From contig SRZB01000003.1 in the NCBI GenBank assembly GCA_004793585.1, positions 1 to 64,000 of the forward strand: DNA of 64,000 bases. Reading direction: 5' to 3'. The position numbers and the translations under genes are program-made. Source of the stretch: Hominisplanchenecus murintestinalis. Lineage in GTDB: Bacteria; Bacillota; Clostridia; Lachnospirales; Lachnospiraceae. This document shows positions 8,861 through 17,777 of the stretch, one piece after another (the stretch's first letter is position 1; each line of letters begins with the position of its first letter). Under the pieces are notes generated by a model. That model saw only the letters and a program-made list of their open reading frames with translations. It did not search any database and was not told the origin of the DNA.

Positions 8861-9718
8861 CTACTGATTGCTCATTTTCTTCCTGAGCACCTCAAGAAAA
8901 CTAATATTATTTATTTTCAAAAGCCTGGCATACCGTGAAGCCTTGCGTACCGTCACCTGGTCGCCGCCGCAAAGCCCCATGCAGGTATCTCCGTCAAAAG
9001 TCACCACGGCTGACTCTGAGTGCCTTCCTTCCTTCACCTCAACCGTGATTTCCACATCATCCGGCAGCACAATGCTTCTGGTATTCAGCGTATGGGGGGC
9101 GATCGGGCTGAGTAGAATCAGGGAAGCCTCCGGCGATACGATCGGCCCGCCTGCCGAAAGGCTATAGCCGGTAGAACCGGTCGGTGTAGAAATCACGATG
9201 CCGTCCGCACTGTAAGAATTCAAAAATTCCCCATTCACATAAATATTGAAATCAATAATACGTGGCTTTCCATCCCGTCCAATCACAATATCATTCAGCG
9301 CCATATCCTCCATCAATTTCTTCGACTTCCTGCATACCGTTCCCTCCAGCATCATCCGGCGTTCCGTAATAAATGCATCTCCCATCAGCCTCTCCAGAGC
9401 CGGCTGCACATTCTGCTTCTCGATTTCCGCCAGGTAACCCAGCGTCCCCAGATTGATACCCAGCAGCGGAATATCCTTTTCACTTAAATCACGGCATGCC
9501 TGAAGCAGCGTCCCATCACCACCTACTACCAGAACACACTCTATATCTTCCGGAATCTGCGCCGCGTCCGTATATTTATAGGAATGCCCTTCCCCGCACC
9601 GCACCTGTTCCTGAATCATACACGTTTTTCCCCGTGCCGTCAAATATTCCTGAACAAACCTGGCAGTCTCCAGCGCCGGGTCTTTACTATTGTTTGTAAT
9701 AACATAAAAGTTCTCCAT
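8861..9718 (-). CDS. nadK: NAD kinase
   Basis: Phosphorylates NAD to NADP. The protein is 285 aa with the GGDGT motif at 66-70, then ALNDIVIGR and the second conserved block PTGSTGYSLSAGGPIV. Length and motifs are normal. It starts 5 bases after the tlyA stop, with the SD (AGGT) lying in the last codons of tlyA, and is followed by argR. Location between tlyA and argR is the usual clostridial arrangement. Confidence 0.96.
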   Translation of the reverse strand: MENFYVITNNSKDPALETARFVQEYLTARGKTCMIQEQVRCGEGHSYKYTDAAQIPEDIECVLVVGGDGTLLQACRDLSEKDIPLLGINLGTLGYLAEIEKQNVQPALERLMGDAFITERRMMLEGTVCRKSKKLMEDMALNDIVIGRDGKPRIIDFNIYVNGEFLNSYSADGIVISTPTGSTGYSLSAGGPIVSPEASLILLSPIAPHTLNTRSIVLPDDVEITVEVKEGRHSESAVVTFDGDTCMGLCGGDQVTVRKASRYARLLKINNISFLEVLRKKMSNQ

Positions 9719-9723
9719 ATGCG

Positions 9724-10536
9724 CTACCTGCCATCCAGTTCTTCATGTGCCGCGGCAACCGTTTCCTGCACGGAAAAATGCATATCCTCCCAGCGCGTGC
9801 CCTCTTCCCTTTTCCGAAGATGCAGCAGATATTCAATATTTCCTTCCGGCCCTTTGATGGGGGAAAACTCCAAATGCAGGGCTTCGAAGGAAATCTCCTG
9901 GGCATACTCCAGTACCTTACAGATCACTTCTTCATGTACCTTACTATCGCGTACTACGCCCTTTTTCCCTACTTTTTCCCTCCCTGCCTCAAACTGGGGT
10001 TTAATCAGGCACACGATTTGCCCGTCTTCCGTCAAAAGATTCCGGACAGGAAGCAGTACCTTTGTCAGAGAAATAAACGATACGTCAATCGATGAAAACT
10101 CCGCCCTCTCTTCGATATCTTTCGGCTCTACATAGCGGATATTCGTTTTTTCCATGCATACCACACGCTCATCCTGGCGCAGCTTCCAGTCAAGCTGCCC
10201 GTGCCCCACATCTACCGCATATACCTTCACCGCGCCATTCTGCAGCATACAGTCCGTAAATCCCCCTGTGGAAGAACCTACGTCCATACAGATTTTCCCC
10301 TCCAGGGAAATATCAAAATGACTCATCGCTTTCTCCAGTTTCAGACCTCCGCGGCTCACATATTTCAGAGTGTTTCCTTTTACTTCAATCTGCACGCCCT
10401 CTTTAAACATAGTGCCTGCCTTATCCTCTTTCTGGCCGTCTACATATACATTGCCCGACATGATGATGGCTTTTGCCTTTTCCCGTGACGCCGCCAGATT
10501 CCTTTTTACCAGCAGCACATCCAAACGCTCCTTCAT
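9724..10536 (-). CDS. tlyA: TlyA-family rRNA 2'-O-methyltransferase
   Basis: A 270-aa protein with an N-terminal S4 RNA-binding domain (residues 1-60, RLDVLLVKRNLAASREKAK) and an FtsJ/RrmJ-like SAM methyltransferase domain (VGSSTGGFTDCMLQNGA as the SAM-binding loop). Family members 2'-O-methylate 16S and/or 23S rRNA cytidines; older annotation calls them haemolysin A. AAGGAG precedes the start. It sits between dxs and nadK in the isoprenoid/repair operon. Confidence 0.94.
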   Translation of the reverse strand: MKERLDVLLVKRNLAASREKAKAIIMSGNVYVDGQKEDKAGTMFKEGVQIEVKGNTLKYVSRGGLKLEKAMSHFDISLEGKICMDVGSSTGGFTDCMLQNGAVKVYAVDVGHGQLDWKLRQDERVVCMEKTNIRYVEPKDIEERAEFSSIDVSFISLTKVLLPVRNLLTEDGQIVCLIKPQFEAGREKVGKKGVVRDSKVHEEVICKVLEYAQEISFEALHLEFSPIKGPEGNIEYLLHLRKREEGTRWEDMHFSVQETVAAAHEELDGR

Positions 10537-10581
10537 GTTATCTCCTTATCTATAAAATCGTCCGCGCTTTCACAAACAGCG

Positions 10582-12453
10582 TCAATCGCTGTTTCCAATA
10601 TATTCTGCAAGAATCCTCTTCTCGATAGACTCCGCGTCTATACCTGCCTCTTTTTTCAAGATTTCCACATTTCCGTGTTCGATATAATCGTCCGGAAGCG
10701 CTACCTGTATGATCCGCGCCCTGCTGCCGATTTCATGCAGGTAATCCAGCACATGCTCCCCAAAACCGCCGCACCGCACATTTTCTTCCAGTGTAACAAT
10801 CAAACGATGCTCCTGTTCCAGCTCACGCAGCAGATCCTCGTCAATCGGTTTCACAAACCTCGCATTTACCAGAGAGCATGGGTAACCAAGCTTTTTCAGG
10901 TACAGGCGCACTTCATGAGCCGTCTTTACCATGCTTCCCACCGCCAGCAGAAGGATTCCTTCTTCATCAAACAGTACCTCGCTTTTCCCGTATACCATCG
11001 GCGCACGGAATTCCTGCAGGCCGTCATACGCCTCACCCCGCGGATAACGCAGGGCAATCGGCCCTGTATACTCCACGGCAAACTTCATCATATCTGAAAG
11101 CTCCCACTTATTTTTCGGAGCCATCACACACATATTCGGAATCGTAGAAAGGTAAGATAAATCAAAAATACCCTGATGTGTCTCCCCGTCGCTGCCTACC
11201 AGTCCCGCCCTGTCGATGGCAAATACCACATGCAGGTTCTGGATGCACACATCATGCAGCACCTGGTCATATGCCCTCTGCAGGAAGGAAGAATACACGG
11301 CAACTACCGGGGTAAGCCCCGCCGCCGCCAATCCTGCCGCAAACGTAACCGCATGTGCTTCCGCGATGCCCACGTCAAAAAACCTGTCCGGGAACATATT
11401 GGAAAACCGCTTCAGCCCCGTGCCGTCAGGCATCGCTGCCGTGATAGCTGCCACATTCGGATACCTATCCCCAAATTTCCGCATCACCGTAGAAAAAATA
11501 TCCGTATAGTTTGGTTTTACCCGTTTCTTTTTGGGAAGCCCCGTCTCTATCTCAAAAGGCTCCGCCCCATGAAACCGCGCCGGATGGCGTTCTGCCGGGA
11601 CATATCCCTTTCCTTTTTTCGTAAGCACATGTACCAGTACCGCGCCGTCCAGCTTCTTAGCTTCCTGGAATACACGGCACATCTGCTGGATATTGTGCCC
11701 GTCCACAGGTCCCAGATACGTAATTCCCATGTTTTCAAACAGCATTCCCGGAATAAAAAGCTGCTTGATGCCGTTCTTTGTCTTATGGATATGCTTCACA
11801 AATCTCTCGCCATATACCGGAATTTTATTCAAAACATTTGTAATTCCCGTTTTCAGCCCGGTATACGCTTCATTTGTCCGCAGTTCGCCCAGATACGTAG
11901 ACATGCCTCCCACATTTTCCGAAATGGACATATTATTATCATTCAGGACGATAATAAAATTCGATTTCACCCGGGAAGCATTATTCAGCGCCTCGTACGC
12001 CATCCCTCCCGTCAGGGAACCATCGCCGATAACTGACAGCACATGATATTGTTCCCCCAGAATATCCCTGGCGCGCACATATCCCAGCCCTGCCGAAATA
12101 GATGTAGAACTGTGACCCGTGTCAAAAGCATCGCAGCTGCTCTCCTTCCTCTTCGGAAACCCGCTCATGCCTCCGTATTTACGCAGGCTGTCAAACCCGT
12201 CCCGCCGTCCGGTCAGCAGTTTATGCGTATACGCCTGATGCCCCACATCCCAGATCATCTTATCCTCGGGAAGTTCAAATACGAGATGCAGCGCCATCGT
12301 CAGCTCCACCACTCCCAGATTCGAAGCCAGATGCCCGCCCGAAACACTGATTTTCTGCATCAGAAATTCCCGGATTTCATCTGCAAGCACAAGAAGCTCC
12401 CCTTTATCCAGTTTTTTAATATCGTTCGCCTGATTTATCTTTTCTAAAACCAT
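10582..12453 (-). CDS. dxs: 1-deoxy-D-xylulose-5-phosphate synthase
   Basis: First enzyme of the MEP isoprenoid pathway, condensing pyruvate and glyceraldehyde 3-phosphate with thiamine diphosphate. The protein is 623 aa. The ThDP-binding block GDGSLTGGMAYEALNNA is near residue 150. The transketolase pyrimidine-domain motif DRAGLVGSDGETHQG is near 425. The C-terminal transketolase domain is complete. GGAGGG precedes the ATG. It lies directly downstream of ispA, so precursor synthesis and prenyl elongation are co-transcribed. Confidence 0.97.
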   Translation of the reverse strand: MVLEKINQANDIKKLDKGELLVLADEIREFLMQKISVSGGHLASNLGVVELTMALHLVFELPEDKMIWDVGHQAYTHKLLTGRRDGFDSLRKYGGMSGFPKRKESSCDAFDTGHSSTSISAGLGYVRARDILGEQYHVLSVIGDGSLTGGMAYEALNNASRVKSNFIIVLNDNNMSISENVGGMSTYLGELRTNEAYTGLKTGITNVLNKIPVYGERFVKHIHKTKNGIKQLFIPGMLFENMGITYLGPVDGHNIQQMCRVFQEAKKLDGAVLVHVLTKKGKGYVPAERHPARFHGAEPFEIETGLPKKKRVKPNYTDIFSTVMRKFGDRYPNVAAITAAMPDGTGLKRFSNMFPDRFFDVGIAEAHAVTFAAGLAAAGLTPVVAVYSSFLQRAYDQVLHDVCIQNLHVVFAIDRAGLVGSDGETHQGIFDLSYLSTIPNMCVMAPKNKWELSDMMKFAVEYTGPIALRYPRGEAYDGLQEFRAPMVYGKSEVLFDEEGILLLAVGSMVKTAHEVRLYLKKLGYPCSLVNARFVKPIDEDLLRELEQEHRLIVTLEENVRCGGFGEHVLDYLHEIGSRARIIQVALPDDYIEHGNVEILKKEAGIDAESIEKRILAEYIGNSD

Positions 12454-12514
12454 ACTTTCTACCCTCCGCCGCCTCCCGGCAGCCGGCTATCGCCTTCGGT
12501 ATGCCTTATATATG

Positions 12515-13402
12515 CTATTTTCTGCGGTCTATCAAAGACAGTACCAATTCCCTCAAAAATTCATTCTCCGCCTTCAGCCTGTCTAACCCTGCAATTGCAT
12601 CTTTCGAAATGCGCTCCACGTCTTTCCCTGCCTGCTCCAGTCCCATCAAAGTTACATACGTAGTCTTTTCATTCTTTTCATCGCTCCGCACGGGCTTTCC
12701 AAGCTCTTCCACTGTACTTGTCACATCCAGGATATCGTCCTGTATCTGGAATGCCATCCCCACTGCCGACGCAATCTGTTCTACCGCCTGTACATCCGTA
12801 TCATCTGCTCCGGCCAGAATTGCCCCAATCATCATAGACGCCTCAATCAGCGCTCCCGTTTTTAATCGGTAAATAAAGTCAAGTTCTTCTTCCGACAGGC
12901 TTTTTCCCGCCATTTCCACATCTCTGCACTGACCTCCCAGCATCCCATAAACGCCTGTTTTTCCAGTCAGAACAGCAAACGCCTGTCCGATGGCCGGATT
13001 CCCCGGCTCTATGGAAAATGCCCTGGATGCTGTCTCATAAGCATAGTTCAGCAGACCATCTCCTGCCAAGACTCCCATAGCCTCTCCATATTTCATCCAG
13101 GTCGTCTCCTGTCCTCTGCGGTACTCATCATTATCCATCGCCGGAAGGTCGTCATGAACCAGCGAATGGGTATGTATCATCTCCATAGCGGCCATAAACG
13201 GCTCTATCATATCAGAACCCCCGCCAAACATCCGGTAAGTCTCCAGCATCAACATAGGACGCAGCCTTTTTCCCCCTGCCCTCACACTGTAATTCATCGC
13301 TTCCAGCACTGTCTTTTGGAATCCCTCTTCCTTTGGCAGATATTTCTCAATAATCTCCTGAACTTCCTGCGTGTGCCTTCCCAGCTCTTCTTTAAAATTC
13401 AT
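12515..13402 (-). CDS. ispA: farnesyl diphosphate synthase (polyprenyl synthetase)
   Basis: Elongates DMAPP/IPP to farnesyl diphosphate, the precursor of undecaprenyl phosphate. The protein has 295 aa from the ATG at 13402. The first aspartate-rich motif is HDDLPAMDNDEYRRG and the second is QIQDDILD; GGKRLRPML is also present. The start at 13402 has GGAG at normal spacing and overlaps the xseB stop by 11 bases. An ATG six codons earlier lacks an SD. Operon position xseB-ispA-dxs is conserved. Confidence 0.95.
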   Translation of the reverse strand: MNFKEELGRHTQEVQEIIEKYLPKEEGFQKTVLEAMNYSVRAGGKRLRPMLMLETYRMFGGGSDMIEPFMAAMEMIHTHSLVHDDLPAMDNDEYRRGQETTWMKYGEAMGVLAGDGLLNYAYETASRAFSIEPGNPAIGQAFAVLTGKTGVYGMLGGQCRDVEMAGKSLSEEELDFIYRLKTGALIEASMMIGAILAGADDTDVQAVEQIASAVGMAFQIQDDILDVTSTVEELGKPVRSDEKNEKTTYVTLMGLEQAGKDVERISKDAIAGLDRLKAENEFLRELVLSLIDRRK

Positions 13403-13607
13403 AAGCTTCTCCGTTTTCATTCAAAATCAGCACTTTCTTCTCAACATCATCTATCTTCTCACTGCATTTCTTCACCAGCCCCATGCCTTCCTGATACTTC
13501 TGAAAAGACTCCTCCAGCGTAATCTCACGCCCTTCCAGAGCCTCCACAATCGCATCCAGTGCAAGAAACGCCTCATCAATTGTCATTTCTTCCCTGTTTT
13601 CTTCCAT
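13392..13607 (-). CDS. xseB: exonuclease VII small subunit
   Basis: A 71-aa helical subunit that joins XseA in the single-strand-specific exonuclease VII. The helical hairpin ALDAIVEALEGREITLEESF and then YQEGMGLVKKCSEKIDD is diagnostic. GGGAGGGG precedes the ATG. Its last codons overlap the ispA start. Confidence 0.94.
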   Translation of the reverse strand: MEENREEMTIDEAFLALDAIVEALEGREITLEESFQKYQEGMGLVKKCSEKIDDVEKKVLILNENGEAYEF

Positions 13608-13655
13608 CCTGCCCCTCCCGGTCTCTAATCTTCCAGCTCTTACTATTCACTGCGC

Positions 13656-14897
13656 TTACCATAACGTTCCGATACCTTCACTGTCATCCTGATTCCTATC
13701 CGCTGACTGCTCCACCCGTGCCGTCACACTGCCATCCTGCACAAAAATCCGAACCAGGCTTCCTGACGGCATCTGGGACACCGATGTGATTTTCCTCTTC
13801 TCTGAATCTGCCACATAAGCATAGCCCTGGTTCAGCCGTTCCAGCGGGGACAGTCCGCCAAGCTTCTCAATATACAGCGCCAGGCTGTGGCGTTTCTGAC
13901 GGATTTGCCCCGCCATCAATTCTTGCAGCCTGTCCTCCTTCTCAGCAAGCATCTGCCGCTTCTCCCGAATTTGATTCTGCGGGCTAAGGTAAAACAGCCG
14001 CGTCCTGCTATTCGCCAGCCGCGCTCTCTGCTGCTGTACCTGGTCTGCCATACGCCGCCCCAGCTGCATTCGGTACTGCAAAAGCCGCTCCTGTACCAGA
14101 CGTACATCTTCCACCGCCAGCTCTGCCGCCGCCGATGGGGTCGGAGCGCGTAAATCCGCCACAAAGTCTGCAATCGTCACATCCGTCTCATGTCCGACCG
14201 CTGAAATAACCGGAGTCTCACACTCAAAAAGCGCCCTTGCGACTTTCTCTTCGTTAAATGCCCACAAATCCTCAATAGAACCGCCGCCTCTCCCAACAAT
14301 CATCGTATCCACACCATACTCGTCCAGCATCCGAATGCCGCGCACAATGCTGTCCGCGGCTCCCTCCCCCTGTACCAGCGCAGGATAGAGAATAATCTGT
14401 ACATAGGGGTTCCGCCTTCCGGCTACGTTTATGATATCCCGGACTGCCGCGCCTGTCGGCGCTGTGACTACCCCCAGCCTTTTGATATATTTCGGAATCG
14501 GCTGTTTATATTCCGACGCGAACATGCCCATCTCTTCCAGCTCCTGCTTCAAAGCTTCAAACTTCTCATACAGAAGCCCCGCGCCATCCAGAATGATTTC
14601 GTTTGCATAAAGCTGATATTTCCCGTCACGCTCAAATACATTTACGCTTCCCAGCACAACCACCTGCTGTCCGTTCTGCATACGGAACGGCAGTCCTTTT
14701 CGCATTCCCGCAAACATGACGCACGCAATACTGCCTGTATCATCTTTCAGCGAAAAATAAATATGCCCTGAGGTATGGTATTTGCAGTTGGAAACTTCGC
14801 CTTTCACATAGATGCGTTTCAGCACAAAATCCTGCGTAAACATATTTTTGATGTAAGTGTTAATCTGCCCTACGGAATATGTTCTATTCTGTATCAT
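13656..14897 (-). CDS. xseA: exonuclease VII large subunit
   Basis: Catalytic subunit of exonuclease VII, 413 aa. It has an N-terminal OB fold (about residues 5-100, YSVGQINTYIKNMF), a nuclease domain with VGRGGGSIEDLWAFNEE and AVGHETDVTIADFVADLRAPTPSAAAE, and a C-terminal coiled-coil region. The start codon overlaps the end of nusB by 14 bases. folD, which often separates nusB and xseA in Bacillus, is absent here. Confidence 0.96.
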   Translation of the reverse strand: MIQNRTYSVGQINTYIKNMFTQDFVLKRIYVKGEVSNCKYHTSGHIYFSLKDDTGSIACVMFAGMRKGLPFRMQNGQQVVVLGSVNVFERDGKYQLYANEIILDGAGLLYEKFEALKQELEEMGMFASEYKQPIPKYIKRLGVVTAPTGAAVRDIINVAGRRNPYVQIILYPALVQGEGAADSIVRGIRMLDEYGVDTMIVGRGGGSIEDLWAFNEEKVARALFECETPVISAVGHETDVTIADFVADLRAPTPSAAAELAVEDVRLVQERLLQYRMQLGRRMADQVQQQRARLANSRTRLFYLSPQNQIREKRQMLAEKEDRLQELMAGQIRQKRHSLALYIEKLGGLSPLERLNQGYAYVADSEKRKITSVSQMPSGSLVRIFVQDGSVTARVEQSADRNQDDSEGIGTLW

Positions 14898-15303
14898 TCC
14901 CCATCCTCTTCATCAGTTTTGCCAGAATCCCGTTAATAAATGCGGGCGATTCATCGCCGCCAAAGGTTTTTCCCAGCTCAACGGCTTCATTAATCGCCAC
15001 CCTCGCCGGGATATCCTCATCACATGTAATCTCATACGCCGCCAGACGCAGAATCGTCAGCTCTGCCTTTCCCATCCTTGCTGTTTTCCATCCTTCTGCC
15101 GCTTCATTTAAAGCAGCGTCAAGCTCCGGAACCTTTTCTATCATGTTCTCCAGCTTCTCCAGGATATACGCATGGTTTTTTTCTGAAATTCCTTCCACTT
15201 CGTCAAAATAGAGCGCCGCCTGTTCTTTCAGCTCTTCCCCTTCATGGAATTCCACCATAAAAAGCAGCCTGAAAATATGTTCCCTCACTTCATGTCTTGT
15301 CAT
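14884..15303 (-). CDS. nusB: transcription antitermination factor NusB
   Basis: An RNA-binding all-helical protein of 139 aa that joins NusE at boxA for rRNA antitermination. The opening TRHEVREHIFRLLF and the later EITCDEDIPARVAINEAVELGKTFGGDESPAFINGILAK region are classic; quoted here as landmarks near residues 85-130. The ATG at 15303 has GGAGGG upstream; an in-frame start nine codons earlier is less likely. It is preceded by yqhY with a hairpin terminator between, so it may depend on read-through. Confidence 0.94.
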   Translation of the reverse strand: MTRHEVREHIFRLLFMVEFHEGEELKEQAALYFDEVEGISEKNHAYILEKLENMIEKVPELDAALNEAAEGWKTARMGKAELTILRLAAYEITCDEDIPARVAINEAVELGKTFGGDESPAFINGILAKLMKRMGNDTE

Positions 15304-15365
15304 TCTTCTTCCCTCCATAGCCTGGCGCACGGACTCTTTGCCGCTGCCACCAGGCGGCTTTTCCT

Positions 15366-15399
15366 TTTATAAAAGGGATGCCTGAAAACCAGACATCCC
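15366..15399 (-). terminator. rho-independent terminator after yqhY
   Basis: Read on the minus strand, GGGATGTCTG (15390-15399) pairs with CAGGCATCCC (15375-15384) around a 5-base loop and is followed by TTTTATAAAA. It begins 18 bases past the yqhY stop. A second, short GCCGC/GCGGC stem lies just downstream, before nusB. Confidence 0.8.
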
Positions 15400-15417
15400 T
15401 CTTAACTTTGTGTAATC

Positions 15418-15804
15418 TTACTTACGTTTCTCCATACTTACGCTGGCAATCCGTATATTTACACTGGATACTTCCAATCCGGTCATGTTTTCAATGGACG
15501 CTTTTACTTTTTCCTGCACTTTCCGGCAGATTTTCGGAACGCTGTAGCCATACGCCACATTCAGCGCCACATCTACCTCCACCACGCCATCCTCCACGGC
15601 AACCTTGATGCCTTTGGAAAGATTCTTCATTCCCAGCTTGCCCACCAGCTCATTCGTAATGTTCCCGGCCATGCTCGCCACGCCTTCCACTTCTGTAGCC
15701 GCCAACCCCGCGATGATTGCTACAACCTCATCCGCAATCTTAACCTGGCCGAAACTCTCTTCACTCTTTATTGTATAATTATCCTTATTTTCTTCTTTGC
15801 CCAT
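15418..15804 (-). CDS. yqhY: Asp23/Gls24 family protein YqhY
   Basis: A 128-aa member of the Asp23/Gls24 family, linked in Bacillus to envelope stress and control of acetyl-CoA carboxylase. The core VKIADEVVAIIAGLAATEVEGVA, the GIKVAVEDGVVEVDVALNV strand region and NVAYGYSVPKIC are typical. AGGAGG precedes the ATG. It sits upstream of nusB as in other Firmicutes, with its own promoter at 15848-15876 and terminator at 15366-15399. Precise function here is inferred only from family and synteny. Confidence 0.9.
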   Translation of the reverse strand: MGKEENKDNYTIKSEESFGQVKIADEVVAIIAGLAATEVEGVASMAGNITNELVGKLGMKNLSKGIKVAVEDGVVEVDVALNVAYGYSVPKICRKVQEKVKASIENMTGLEVSSVNIRIASVSMEKRK

Positions 15805-15847
15805 GTAAAGACCTCCTCATTTCTGTGTGGATGCTTGTAATATTCTT

Positions 15848-15876
15848 ATTATATGATACCAGGGCCAAAAGGTCAT
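15848..15876 (-). promoter_or_regulatory. probable promoter of yqhY
   Basis: On the minus strand ATGACC (15871-15876) is followed after 17 bases by a consensus TATAAT (15848-15853), about 45 bases before the yqhY start. The -35 is weak (4 of 6) and lies in one arm of the hairpin at 15871-15906, so folding or protein binding at that dyad could affect it. Confidence 0.55.
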
Positions 15877-16044
15877 GCGTTTCATGCCCGCATGAAAAAG
15901 CATGACTTTGAGACCCGTAAAACACCGAAAAGCAGCCATTTTTGAAGGAAAAATGAGCGAATTTGAGGTGTTTTAGGATTTCGAGAGTGCGTAAGCACGG
16001 AGAAATCCTTATCATAGTTGGGGACAAAGGCTTTTGACCCCAAC
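15871..16044. repeat. four-hairpin structured intergenic element
   Basis: This fills most of the 299-base gap between yqhY and prfC. Four consecutive dyads are visible: 15871-15906 (GGTCATGC...GCATGACT with an inner TTCATG/CATGAA); 15919-15974 (AAAACACC/GGTGTTTT, enclosing CATTTTT/AAAAATG at 15937-15955); 15975-16009 (AGGATTTC/GAAATCCT plus GTGC/GCAC around GTAA); and 16017-16044 (GTTGGGG...CCCCAAC, nearly perfect over 28 bases). Short open frames across it do not look like protein. It could be a dispersed repeat, a non-coding RNA or a complex terminator for prfC; sequence alone does not decide. Confidence 0.55.
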
Positions 16045-16103
16045 ATCATTATATACCAAAATATAGGTGGTGGCAAATAAATTTTCAGGGGAAATTCTAT
16101 ACT

Positions 16104-17690
16104 TTACCTGCCGAATTCCGCCAGCTCCAATCCCTCGTTCCTGTCCAAAGTCATTCCAATGCTCCAGGAATTTACCCAAAGCAGCAATGGATTGCCTTTG
16201 AGGTCTTTTACTTTTTTCATATCTGACGTTCCCACCAGCTTATTCAAGTCAATATCTTTATTCTCTATCCAGCGGATATGCTCATATGGCAGGTTTTCCA
16301 GAATAATATCTACATTATATTCATTCTCCAGGCGGTATTTCAGCACCTCGAACTGTAGCACGCCTACCACGCCCACGATAATCTCTTCCATTCCGGTATT
16401 GAATTCCTGGAAAATCTGAATAGCGCCCTCCTGCGCAATCTGATTAATTCCCTTGATAAACTGCTTCCTCTTCATGGTGTCCACCTGGCGCACCCTCGCA
16501 AAATGCTCTGGGGCGAACGTCGGAATCCCCTCATAAGAAAATTTCTTTCCAGGCATACAAATCGTATCTCCGATAGAAAAAATCCCCGGATCAAACACAC
16601 CAATAATATCCCCGGCATATGCATGATCCACAATATGGCGCTCCTGAGCCATCATCTGCTGAGGCTGGGACAGACGCTGCTTTCTGTCTCCCTGCACATG
16701 GTAAACTTCCATTCCTGCATCAAACTCGCCCGAGCAGATGCGCATAAACGCAATCCTGTCACGGTGCGCCTTATTCATATTCGCCTGTATCTTAAACACA
16801 AACGCGGAAAAACTCTCCTCCATAGGGTCTACAACGCCGATATCCGCCATTCTCGGCAACGGTGAAGTCGTCATCGACAAGAAATGTTTCAGAAAAATCT
16901 CCACGCCGAAATTCGTCAAAGCCGAACCAAAAAATACCGGAGACAGTTCGCCCTTGCTTACAAGCTCCTGATCAAACTCTGCGCTCGCGCCGTCCAGAAG
17001 TTCTATCTCATCCATAAGCTGACTCTTCTGCTCCTCACTCACAATCTCATCGATTTCCGGTGAATCCAGCGGAATTTCCCTGGCTTCCCCTTCCTTCGTC
17101 CCTTTCTCCGTATCTGCAAATACCGTAATCTTCCCGCTGCCCCGCTCGTACACGCCCTTAAAACTTTTCCCTGAACCAATCGGCCAGTTAATCGGACAAG
17201 TAGCAATCCCCAGCTCCTTCTCAATATCATCCAGAAGCTCAAACGTATCATTCGCATCACGATCCATCTTATTGATAAACGTAAAAATCGGGATATGGCG
17301 CATCACACACACCTTGAACAGCTTCCGTGTCTGCGCCTCCACCCCTTTCGAAGCATCGATCACCATCACCGCCGAATCAGCCGCCATCAGCGTACGGTAG
17401 GTATCCTCCGAGAAGTCCTGATGTCCCGGCGTATCCAGAATATTGATGCAGTATCCGTCATAATTAAACTGTAAAACAGAAGAGGTGACCGAAATTCCCC
17501 TCTCCTTCTCAATCTCCATCCAGTCCGACACCGCATGTCTCGCCGTCGCCTTTCCCTTCACAGACCCCGCCAGGTTAATCGCCCCTCCGTAGAGCAGAAA
17601 CTTCTCCGTCAGGGTCGTCTTACCTGCATCCGGATGGGAAATAATTGCGAATGTACGGCGTTTCTCTATTTCTTTCCTTATATCAGTCAC
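16104..17690 (-). CDS. prfC: peptide chain release factor 3
   Basis: Translational GTPase that recycles RF1/RF2; 528 aa from a GTG start. G1 is SHPDAGKT at 18-25, G3 DTPGHQD, G4 NKMDRD; the effector stretch WMEIEKERGISVTSSV marks RF3 rather than EF-G. The GTG at 17690 is chosen because GGAGG stands 7 bases upstream and the protein then begins VTDIRKEIEKRRTFAIISHP. Its own promoter lies at 17738-17766. Downstream it meets the structured intergenic element. This is the last housekeeping gene before the glycan locus. Confidence 0.95.
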   Translation of the reverse strand: MTDIRKEIEKRRTFAIISHPDAGKTTLTEKFLLYGGAINLAGSVKGKATARHAVSDWMEIEKERGISVTSSVLQFNYDGYCINILDTPGHQDFSEDTYRTLMAADSAVMVIDASKGVEAQTRKLFKVCVMRHIPIFTFINKMDRDANDTFELLDDIEKELGIATCPINWPIGSGKSFKGVYERGSGKITVFADTEKGTKEGEAREIPLDSPEIDEIVSEEQKSQLMDEIELLDGASAEFDQELVSKGELSPVFFGSALTNFGVEIFLKHFLSMTTSPLPRMADIGVVDPMEESFSAFVFKIQANMNKAHRDRIAFMRICSGEFDAGMEVYHVQGDRKQRLSQPQQMMAQERHIVDHAYAGDIIGVFDPGIFSIGDTICMPGKKFSYEGIPTFAPEHFARVRQVDTMKRKQFIKGINQIAQEGAIQIFQEFNTGMEEIIVGVVGVLQFEVLKYRLENEYNVDIILENLPYEHIRWIENKDIDLNKLVGTSDMKKVKDLKGNPLLLWVNSWSIGMTLDRNEGLELAEFGR

Positions 17691-17737
17691 GGTAAATCCT
17701 CCAAATATTTTAAAATTCCTGTTGCTGCGTACGCTCA

Positions 17738-17766
17738 ATTTTAACAAGCGTGGGAGGAGATGTCAA
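17738..17766 (-). promoter_or_regulatory. promoter of prfC
   Basis: On the minus strand TTGACA (17761-17766) and TAAAAT (17738-17743) are 17 bases apart, about 45 bases upstream of the GTG start. It begins 12 bases past the end of the Rpn remnant, so prfC is transcribed independently of the glycan locus. Confidence 0.8.
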
Positions 17767-17777
17767 CTGGTGGGGTT

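Noticed and set aside
11176-12036. 286-codon plus-strand frame
   Set aside because: It lies entirely antisense within dxs, whose ThDP motifs and length are intact; His/Arg/Pro-rich translation is typical of a shadow frame.
15785-16027. 80-codon and 64-codon minus-strand frames in the prfC-yqhY gap
   Set aside because: They read across the hairpin arms and into yqhY, lack SD sequences, and the repeat-like structure explains them better.
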